Below, in pieces: positions 1 to 6,500 of a DNA stretch of 7,168 nucleotides. Location: NCBI GenBank assembly GCA_030591625.1, contig JAUVAR010000131.1, forward strand, positions 1 to 7,168, given 5' to 3'. The stretch comes from Candidatus Zixiibacteriota bacterium. GTDB lineage: Bacteria; Zixibacteria; MSB-5A5; GN15; FEB-12. Position 1 is the first letter of the stretch. Every line of letters starts with the position of its first letter. The translations under genes were made by a program, and so were the position numbers. The notes beneath the pieces were generated by a model. That model was not told the DNA's origin. It did not search any database and was given only the letters and a program-made list of their open reading frames with translations.

Positions 1-1111
1 CGACAACCGAATGCAGTTCCGCAGGTTGTCTTGCACCAGCCACAATCAAAGACTTTCCTTTGGCACTCACCAAATCAGATGCGAGCACTTTCACAAACTT
101 TGAATCAATCGCTGGATCAGATATTTTATTAGCATCAAACGGGAGTTCAATACCCAACTGGGTTAACTCGTACGCCAACACCATTACAAATTTCCCTGCA
201 AGCGATGACTTAAGACGTAAACGATGATCGGCCTGTGCACCAGTAACTGTAAAATTACTTTCAACTGAGTACAAACGATTCATTGTGTCAGTCTGAGAAC
301 GTACTTTCCGACCAACTGAGAATTTCTTCATTGCTCTGACAGACTCTGATTCTGCCTGCAAGAAATCCGAATCGAGTGCAAGAATAACATCCGCTTTATC
401 ATAATCATATATCGGTTGCAGAGACTTACCCGTTGCCGCAAAAATACCTGAGTAAATATTCTCGTCTGAGATCGGATCATAAAAAACAACTGTAGCCTTA
501 GGATAACGCTTTTTAAAGGCAGCTATTAGTAGCTCTTGAGTAGGTGACGAAACAGACTCACACAACAGAGCCAGACCTTCGCCATCATTCTCGGCAAACT
601 TTGTTTCCTGCTCTTTCCAAAAGGCTACAAAATCTTCATAGGTTGATTCACGCCGACCGTTCATTACTGACTGCGAACGATCCGGATCGTAGAGGTTCAG
701 CATCTCTGCCTGCATCTGACTTGATGCCGACCCCAGCGATGACGGATGCTTTTCATTTCCTTCAATCTTGACCGGACGACCATCATAGGACGTTACCACC
801 AACCCGTAAGCTGAACGACCAAGCATCATTGTTGTTGCATACGAAAGTGTTTCACCCGGCTGCATTCCTTCGGGACGAGTCACATACGGTACAATTTTCT
901 CAACCGGACGACGACACCCCACCAATCCAGCAAGCGCGAACGATGCACCCATAGTTGTAAGGAATGAACGACGGCTCCATTCATTGTCAGCCCAATCAGC
1001 TGTGCCTTTGGGGAATTCTCGATGCAGGAACTGCTTAAATTTGTCAGTCCCGGCTAACTGGTTGAGCGAACGCCAGTAGTTTTTGCCTTCTGTCTTTGGT
1101 CCGTTCTTCAT
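1..1111 (-). CDS. actB: ActB-like subunit of alternative complex III, TAT-variant molybdopterin-oxidoreductase family (3' part cut off by window edge)
   Basis: ActB is the large peripheral iron-sulfur subunit of alternative complex III, which oxidises menaquinol and passes electrons to cytochrome c or the oxidase. Visible are 370 codons, about a third of the usual length of roughly 1000 residues. Residues 12-40 carry the family's N-terminal extension (YWRSLNQLAG..., then LHREFPKG). A twin-arginine motif SRRSFL follows at 46-51 and a hydrophobic stretch at 52-65. LVGC at 63-66 looks like a lipobox, so the mature protein may be lipid-anchored at Cys66. The segment KHPSSLGSASSQ (121-132) followed by LNLYDPDRSQ (138-147) is typical of this family and its molybdopterin-oxidoreductase relatives. 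From knowledge of the family, ActB has lost the molybdopterin cofactor and carries Fe-S clusters in its C-terminal part, which lies outside this window. The ATG at 1111 overlaps the actA stop codon as ATGA, implying translational coupling. Identity is well supported; the cut-off is the window edge, not a defect. Confidence 0.93.
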   Translation of the reverse strand, partial: MKNGPKTEGKNYWRSLNQLAGTDKFKQFLHREFPKGTADWADNEWSRRSFLTTMGASFALAGLVGCRRPVEKIVPYVTRPEGMQPGETLSYATTMMLGRSAYGLVVTSYDGRPVKIEGNEKHPSSLGSASSQMQAEMLNLYDPDRSQSVMNGRRESTYEDFVAFWKEQETKFAENDGEGLALLCESVSSPTQELLIAAFKKRYPKATVVFYDPISDENIYSGIFAATGKSLQPIYDYDKADVILALDSDFLQAESESVRAMKKFSVGRKVRSQTDTMNRLYSVESNFTVTGAQADHRLRLKSSLAGKFVMVLAYELTQLGIELPFDANKISDPAIDSKFVKVLASDLVSAKGKSLIVAGARQPAELHSVV

Positions 1112-1755
1112 CTATGACATCCCGAGCACGCTTCCGGTGGCTCCAGGCCTCTCTCTTTTTTCCAAAGGGCAGCGAGCGACGCATGGTCGCTTGACTTTGC
1201 CCATTTCATATTTGTAACCTCGTTAAGCGGACGAAGATTTTCTTCCGGCGAACGATGGCATTCAAGACAAAAACCCATACTCAACGACTTGGAGAGTGTA
1301 ACTTCTTCCATTTCGGCTACATTGCCATGACAACTAATACAGCCAACCCCGCTATTTATATGAATCGAATGATCAAAATAAGCATAATCAGGAATATCAT
1401 TTACTCGCACCCATTCAATCGGTTCTCCCGTTGCGAATGAACGTCGCACCAGAGAAAGCTTTTCACTCTCCGGTTTAACTAGGGTATGACAATTCATACA
1501 AGTACGAGTTGGCGGAACCAAAGCTCTTGCCCCACTCTCAACACCTGTGTGGCAGTAACGACAGTCGATGCCAAGATCACCGGCGTGGAGCTTATGTGAA
1601 TATTCAACCGGTTGCTTCGGACGGTAACCTACATCGGTATATTCCGGAGAACCATAGTACCACACCCCACCAGACACAGTAATAAGCAGAAAAAAGCCTG
1701 CTAATGCCAATGCGATTGGAACTGTGTTAGACCATTTGGGAAATATCTGCGCCAT
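1108..1755 (-). CDS. actA: ActA, membrane-anchored pentaheme cytochrome c subunit of alternative complex III
   Basis: ActA carries the multiheme electron path that takes electrons out of alternative complex III. The 215-residue protein starts with a short basic/aromatic N-terminus and one hydrophobic helix at about 12-34, an uncleaved anchor that places the rest on the outer face of the membrane. Five CxxCH heme-c sites follow: CRYCH (65-69), CMNCH (86-90), CISCH (139-143), CLECH (163-167) and CSGCH (210-214), the last almost at the C-terminus. Five hemes plus one N-terminal anchor, with actB directly downstream, fit ActA and make other multiheme cytochromes unlikely. The start MAQIFPKW is the only ATG before the anchor helix; its Shine-Dalgarno match is weak. 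The gene lies 31 bp after the orphan small gene and overlaps actB by 4 bp (ATGA), so it sits inside one operon. Heme attachment will need a cytochrome c maturation system encoded elsewhere. Confidence 0.95.
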   Translation of the reverse strand: MAQIFPKWSNTVPIALALAGFFLLITVSGGVWYYGSPEYTDVGYRPKQPVEYSHKLHAGDLGIDCRYCHTGVESGARALVPPTRTCMNCHTLVKPESEKLSLVRRSFATGEPIEWVRVNDIPDYAYFDHSIHINSGVGCISCHGNVAEMEEVTLSKSLSMGFCLECHRSPEENLRPLNEVTNMKWAKSSDHASLAALWKKERGLEPPEACSGCHR

Positions 1756-1786
1756 TTGATGTCCGTCTTACCTACAACTACTTGCT

Positions 1787-1963
1787 TTATATCACATAAC
1801 TCGGCACAGTTTCAGGTTGTACCTTATTTATCAATTCATCTTTGTATCGTTTGGGATGCACGCTCAGAATAAACTCTTCACCCGTGTTGATGTCAACAGA
1901 AAAACCTCTCCACCCAAGACAATCGGGACTAGATCGTTCCACTATAAGTCTGGATTGATTCAT
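1787..1963 (-). CDS. Small orphan protein (58 aa) between cyoE and actA, function unknown
   Basis: I do not recognise this protein. It has 58 residues, no membrane helix and no signal peptide. It has one cysteine (Cys15) and a central GWRGFSVDINTGEEFILSV segment that looks like a short beta-hairpin or small beta fold, followed by a charged stretch HPKRYKDEL. The ATG at 1963 is preferred over an in-frame ATG at 1993. It shares its A with the cyoE stop codon (TGATG) and has a strong Shine-Dalgarno sequence, AGGTGGGG, at 1976-1969. The 1993 start would overlap cyoE by 31 bp and has no ribosome binding site. Tight coupling to cyoE and the 31-bp gap to actA argue for a real gene expressed with the respiratory cluster. 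Context suggests a role in oxidase or ACIII assembly or regulation, but that is inference only. Being a chance ORF is less likely given the start signals. Confidence 0.68.
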   Translation of the reverse strand: MNQSRLIVERSSPDCLGWRGFSVDINTGEEFILSVHPKRYKDELINKVQPETVPSYVI

Positions 1964-2904
1964 CAGATCCCCACCTGGCTGATAATTTCCCATGGTTGAT
2001 AGGCCCCAATCATCGATTCAATCGCTAAAACAATAAACAAACCAAATAGATATACTATCGAATAGCCAAAGAGTGACTTCAAACGCTTTTCACTCATATC
2101 CTGATTAACGATTATTGCTCGTCGAATCATCTGCATACCAAGCCAGAGAGTTACACCAAGATAGATCAGTCCTGCTCCATAGATGAGTGGTAACAGGGAA
2201 ACAACGCACATTATAATAGTATATACAAATATCTGCCGAAGGGTCGAGGCATCCCCTCGCACCAAAGGCATCATGGGGAGTTTGGCTTTTATATAATCAT
2301 CTTTACAATATAAGGCGAGTGCCCAAAAGTGAGGTGGTGTCCAGAAAAAGACAATGGCAAAAAGTATCCAGGCCTCAACAGACATTTCACCCGCTGCTGC
2401 AACCCATGCCCCCACCGGAACAAAAGCTCCCGCAGCCCCACCAATAACAATATTCTGAGGGGTATTAGGTTTGAGCACAAGAGTATAGAAAAGCGAATAG
2501 AACAAAATAGTTCCAAGTGCCATAAGACCTGACATAGCGTTGAAACCTATCCAAAGAATAAGAACTCCAACCAGTCCTATCGATAAAGAAAAGATCAAGG
2601 CGCTGGTTGAACTAATACGTTTCCCCGGAAGTGGTCGCCGCGCTGCTGTGCGTTCCATGCGAGCATCGATATCACGTTCGAAATATTGATTTAGTGCGTT
2701 GGCACAGCCACCCGTTAAGAAGAGTGCCAAAAGAATCAACGTAAATCGGATCGGATCACCAAGCAGGCTACCTTCCCATACGAGTGCAGTTCCACCCGTC
2801 AGAAGCACTAAAAGCATGATCGTTGGTTTTGTCAGCTGTATATAATTGTTAAGTGTCTGTAACAATGTTGCACCCGGGATATATTTTAAGTCGTTTGTAG
2901 ACAA
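1963..2904 (-). CDS. cyoE: Heme O synthase (protoheme IX farnesyltransferase)
   Basis: This integral membrane prenyltransferase transfers a farnesyl group from farnesyl diphosphate to the vinyl group of protoheme IX. The product, heme O, is used directly or converted to heme A for heme-copper oxidases. The 313 residues match the family's usual size of about 280-320. The aspartate-rich prenyl-diphosphate/Mg site is at 72-95: NQYFERDID with Asn72, Asp78 and Asp80, then ARMERTAARRPLPGK, the strongest family signature. A second conserved region follows, WTPPHFWALALYCKDDY at 188-204. Many hydrophobic helices (about 30-45, 53-70, 101-120, 127-142, 153-170, 177-190, 225-260, 280-300) fit a UbiA-fold protein. 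The start is a TTG at 2904: there is no in-frame ATG upstream before the stop at 2935-2937 and no Shine-Dalgarno sequence is obvious, so the exact start is uncertain. The symbol ctaB is also used. It heads the visible operon with the orphan gene and actAB, linking heme-O/A supply to ACIII. Confidence 0.96.
   Translation of the reverse strand: MSTNDLKYIPGATLLQTLNNYIQLTKPTIMLLVLLTGGTALVWEGSLLGDPIRFTLILLALFLTGGCANALNQYFERDIDARMERTAARRPLPGKRISSTSALIFSLSIGLVGVLILWIGFNAMSGLMALGTILFYSLFYTLVLKPNTPQNIVIGGAAGAFVPVGAWVAAAGEMSVEAWILFAIVFFWTPPHFWALALYCKDDYIKAKLPMMPLVRGDASTLRQIFVYTIIMCVVSLLPLIYGAGLIYLGVTLWLGMQMIRRAIIVNQDMSEKRLKSLFGYSIVYLFGLFIVLAIESMIGAYQPWEIISQVGI
1969..1976 (-). promoter_or_regulatory. 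Strong ribosome binding site that fixes the start of the 58-aa gene
   Basis: On the minus strand AGGTGGGG stands 5 nt before the ATG at 1963 (7 nt counted from the AGGTGG core). It lies within the last codons of cyoE. It decides for the 58-residue form over the 68-residue form of the small gene and suggests terminating ribosomes on cyoE can reload here. Confidence 0.7.
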
Positions 2905-3356
2905 AATAGCTACACAAATACTACTATCAATTTCTCAGAACCACACAGATCTCAGTTGGTTCCCACCTTTTGCAAATATGATTCTTTTTTGTCGTCATCA
3001 CTTCATTGTCTGACCAACATGAAGAGAATTCCCCCCCAAACTTTCCTTGATTCTATCGAGATTTGCGACCCAAACCAGACCATTTATCAACAATTTATGT
3101 GGATACGTATGGTACCAAATGTTGATATCTTGTTAAAATCATGCAAAACAACAATTTGACAGGTTGACAACTATTATCACACAGCAGGAAAGAAGGGCCA
3201 TATTTCCTGACCTGTTTTAACTTCATGTACGACATATCATTAAGAGTTGTATATTCTTCAATAAAACGATGTTTCAGTACAGAAGAATAGAAGCCCTAAA
3301 CTGTTTGCTTGCGTAACCATAAGCACCACAATGAAGTATAAAATAATGACCCCAAA
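2905..3356. other. Intergenic region between divergent cyoE and nrdJ, no gene recognised
   Basis: This AT-rich stretch holds no convincing coding sequence on either strand and no recognisable tRNA or structured RNA. It must contain the promoter of the cyoE-act operon, but I found no clear -35/-10 pair on the minus strand. Visible elements are a GAACCA/TGGTTC inverted repeat (2938-2943 and 2957-2962) a few tens of bases ahead of cyoE, a run of seven C at 3031-3037, and two TTGACA copies at 3156-3161 and 3164-3169. Neither TTGACA copy has a good -10 box at normal spacing. TAAAAT at 3339-3344 on the plus strand is a possible -10 element for nrdJ, though its -35 is weak. Confidence 0.6.
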
Positions 3357-3403
3357 CCACAATTTTTTGTGGTTTGAGTAGTGCCGACCCCAATATATTG
3401 TGC
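3357..3403 (+). promoter_or_regulatory. Tandem NrdR-box operator upstream of nrdJ
   Basis: NrdR is the ATP/dATP-sensing repressor of ribonucleotide reductase genes. It binds paired 16-bp boxes resembling ACACWATATATWGTGT, usually about three DNA turns apart. Box 1 at 3357-3372 reads CCACAATTTTTTGTGG; it is a perfect inverted repeat that extends to 10-bp arms (3353-3362 and 3367-3376). Box 2 at 3388-3403 reads CCCCAATATATTGTGC, with the perfect 10-bp core CAATATATTG at 3391-3400. The centres are 31 bp apart with a 15-bp gap, the geometry known from characterised NrdR sites. The pair lies about 160 bp before the nrdJ start. Two boxes of this form at this spacing, ahead of a ribonucleotide reductase gene, make chance unlikely. 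Binding itself is inferred, and nrdR is not in this window. Confidence 0.82.
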
Positions 3404-3532
3404 CACTTTGAAGATTGAACGTGACTTGGGGAGCCCGAAACGGTCTTTAATAGAATCGTGAGGCTTAGTAGTCCCTTTTTTCAAAGTCATTATCGCAAAG
3501 GAAAAGAAAACAGAGAATTAGGATCTGATATT
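3404..3532 (+). promoter_or_regulatory. Probable 5' leader of nrdJ with possible long-range pairing
   Basis: No known riboswitch is recognised here. Complementary segments could close a hairpin: TGACTT (3422-3427) with AAGTCA (3484-3489), GGGA (3429-3432) with TCCC (3472-3475), and GCC (3433-3435) with GGC (3462-3464). A run of six T (3476-3481) follows TCCC. TTGGGG (3426-3431) could instead pair with CCCCAA in NrdR box 2 (3388-3393), if that part is transcribed. Bulges are large, so the structure is tentative. The transcription start is not located. Confidence 0.3.
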
Positions 3533-3568
3533 ATGGCTGAGAATCCGGTTACAGGAGGTAACGTTTGA
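3533..3568 (+). other. Possible 11-codon leader ORF ending on the nrdJ start codon
   Basis: An ATG at 3533 opens an 11-residue frame, MAENPVTGGNV, whose TGA stop (3566-3568) overlaps the nrdJ TTG start (3565-3567) as TTGA. AGGA at 3520-3523 sits 9 nt before the ATG, a plausible ribosome binding site. The nrdJ Shine-Dalgarno sequence lies inside this mini-ORF, so its translation could couple to or interfere with nrdJ initiation. It is too short for coding statistics and may be chance. It is not the nrdJ N-terminus, since it is in a different frame. Confidence 0.3.
3553..3558 (+). promoter_or_regulatory. Shine-Dalgarno sequence that fixes the TTG start of nrdJ
   Basis: A perfect AGGAGG lies 6 nt before the TTG at 3565. 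An in-frame TAA at 3559-3561 rules out any earlier start, so this site and the TTG together define the nrdJ N-terminus. Confidence 0.85.
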
Positions 3569-6500
3569 AGGTTCAACGGCGCTTTACTCGGGCATCCGAG
3601 TCCCCATATGCACGCATAAATTTCGTTAAAAGAACATCTGAGATAAGAAACCCGGATGGTTCTGTAGTTTTTCAACTCTACAATGTAGAAGTACCAGAGA
3701 GTTGGTCGCAGGTCGCGGTTGATATTCTTGCCCAAAAGTATTTCCGTAAGGCGGGTGTACCGCAGATTGATGAACAGGGTCAGCCGATTACTAACGAAGA
3801 CGGCTCTGTAGTTACAGGCGGAGAAACAGATTCAAGACAGGTCTTTGGTCGTTTGGCCGGATGCTGGCGTGAATGGGGCCAAAAGCATAACTATTTTGAC
3901 ACCGAAGAAGACGCTGATGCGTTCCACGATGAACTCTGCTTTATGCTGGCCAGTCAAATCGCCGCACCAAATTCACCTCAATGGTTTAATACCGGACTAC
4001 ATCAAGCGTACGGCATAACAGGCAAAGCACAGGGACATCATTATGTTGATCCAGACACTCATGTCCTGACTCAGGCCAAATCAGCCTACGAACGCCCTCA
4101 ACCACACGCCTGCTTCATTCAAGCTGTCTCCGATGACTTAGTCAACGAGGGCGGCATAATGGATCTCTGGGTTAGAGAAGCACGCCTATTCAAATATGGC
4201 TCGGGTACAGGCTCTAATTTCTCAAGTGTTAGAGGCTCCGGTGAAAAGCTCTCTGGTGGCGGTATGTCATCAGGTCTTATGTCATTCTTAAAGATTGGCG
4301 ATAGAGCTGCCGGTGCTATCAAATCAGGCGGCACTACACGTCGTGCGGCTAAAATGGTTTGTCTTGATCTTGACCATCCGGATATTGAAGAGTTTATAAA
4401 CTGGAAAGTTATTGAAGAACAAAAAGTTGCTGCTTTGGTTACCGGTTCCAAGACAATTCAAAATCAGCTTAAGAATATCTTTAATGCTGTTCAAATAACT
4501 GATAAGGACGGCACTACCAAGATCATTACGTCGCCTGATAAAAACAAAGAGCTAAAAACTGCCCTCAGAACTGCTCGTCAATTTGGCGTCCCTGCCGCAT
4601 ACATTAATAAGATTATCGAACTTGCCTCTCAGGGTATTGCAGAGATCGACTTTATTGATCTCGACACCAATTGGGATTCCGAAGCATACCTGACAGTATC
4701 GGGTCAGAATTCAAATAATTCGATCAGAATCCCGAACCAGTTCTTTGAAAAACTTCAGGCTGGTGAAGATTGGACCCTTCGCAATAGAACCGATGGTACT
4801 GTAGCGAAATCAATCCCTGCCTCAGAAATTTGGGACAAGATATGCTACGCTGCATGGTCTTGTGCCGATCCGGGAGTTCAGTTTGATTCGACAATTAATG
4901 AATGGCATACCTGTCCGGAAGATGGTCGTATCAACGCCTCCAATCCTTGTTCAGAATATATGTTCTTAGATGACACCGCCTGCAATCTCGCTTCGATCAA
5001 CTTAGTAAAGTTGCTTGACGAAGATGGCAACTTCGATATGGATGGCTATCTGCATGCGACTCGTGTCTGGACAATGGTGTTGGAAATTTCAGTCCTGATG
5101 GCTTCGTTCCCATCACAATCAATAGCTCAGAAAAGCTTTGAATTCAGAACGCTCGGATTGGGTTTTGCCAATCTCGGAACACTCTTGATGCGGTTGGGAA
5201 TTCCGTACGACTCACCTCGCGGTCATGCCTGGTGTGGAGCGTTGACTTCGATTCTTTGCGGTCAATCGTATATTACATCTGCTGAGATGGCGAAAGAGCA
5301 CGGTCCATTCCCCGGATTCTACCGAAACCGTGACCACATGCTAAGAGTCATCCGCAACCACCGACGTGCCGCATATAACGCCGAAAGATCTGAATACGAA
5401 AATTTGACGGTCAAACCGACCGGTATCAACCCTGCCTATCTACCAGAAAACGTTGTCGCTACAGCCCGTCAGGTTTGGGATGGCGCAATTGAAATGGGTG
5501 AAGTGCATGGTTTTCGCAATGCTCAGGTAACAGTAATCGCCCCGACCGGAACTATCGGTCTTCTAATGGATTGCGACACAACCGGTATCGAACCAGATTT
5601 CTCACTTGTTAAGTTTAAGAAACTGGCAGGTGGTGGATATTTCAAGATCATCAATCAGTCTGTACCTACCGCCTTAAAACGACTTGGATATAATGAAACT
5701 GAAGTTGATGATATCATCGCCTATGCAACAGGTCACAAGACTCTCAAAGGTGCACCGTTTATCAATCATGAATCACTCAAAGCTAAGGGATTCTCCGACG
5801 ATGAACTCACTAAGCTCGAAGAAAACATTGCCAATGTTTTTGATATCAGCTTCTCGTTCAATAAGTTTGTACTTGGTGAAGAGTTCCTGACAGACACGCT
5901 TGGATTTGATGATGAAGTTTTCAACTCAATCGATTTCAATTTGCTCAAGCTGTTGGGATTCACTAAAGAACAAATTGAAGCTGCCTCAGAATTCTGTTGT
6001 GGTACGATGACTATTGAAGGCGCCCCACATCTTAAAGAAAAAGATCTTCCGGTGTTTGACTGCGCTAACAAGTGCGGACGAAAAGGAAAACGATTCATTA
6101 GCTTTGAGGCGCATATCCACATGATGGGTGCTGCTCAATCGTTCATATCCGGTGCTATTTCTAAGACTATCAATATGCCGGCTGAAGCATCTATCGATGA
6201 AGTCAAGCAAGCATACAAGATGTCATGGGAGAACATGACTAAAGCGGTTGCCCTCTATCGTGATGGTTCCAAACTGAGCCAGCCTCTGTCATCTTCCTTA
6301 TTTGATGATTCGGAAGAAGAATTAGAAGCAGGTGCCTCAGTTGAAAAGGTCGCCTCACAAATGACAGAGAAAATCATTTACCGCTATATCGCCAAACGTC
6401 GCAAACTACCTAACCGTCGTGGTGGATATACTCAAAAAGCTGTAGTCGGTGGACACAAAATCTACCTCAGGACAGGTGAATATTCCGATGGCACCTTAGG

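Noticed and set aside
544..1440. Plus-strand ORFs at 544-771 and 1255-1440
   Set aside because: They are antisense to the well-supported actB and actA frames and have no features of their own.
2956..3159. 67-residue plus-strand ORF with TTG start in the intergenic region
   Set aside because: It has no Shine-Dalgarno sequence, an irregular composition and no family resemblance. It is likely chance in an AT-rich spacer.
3156..3169. Two TTGACA copies as -35 promoter elements
   Set aside because: Neither copy has a credible -10 hexamer 16-18 bp downstream on the plus strand, and the minus-strand reading is no better.
3353..3376. 10-bp inverted repeat with 4-nt loop read as a Rho-independent terminator
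   Set aside because: The stem is AT-rich, the T-run is in the loop and not after the stem, and no gene ends nearby. The NrdR-box explanation fits better.
3296..3490. 64-residue minus-strand ORF
   Set aside because: It spans the NrdR boxes and leader, has no ribosome binding site before its ATG, and its protein shows no recognisable motif. It reads as non-coding regulatory DNA.
3400..3490. Cobalamin riboswitch ahead of the B12-dependent reductase
   Set aside because: GCCACTT at 3402-3408 faintly resembles part of a B12 element, but it overlaps NrdR box 2 and the other conserved B12-riboswitch segments are absent.
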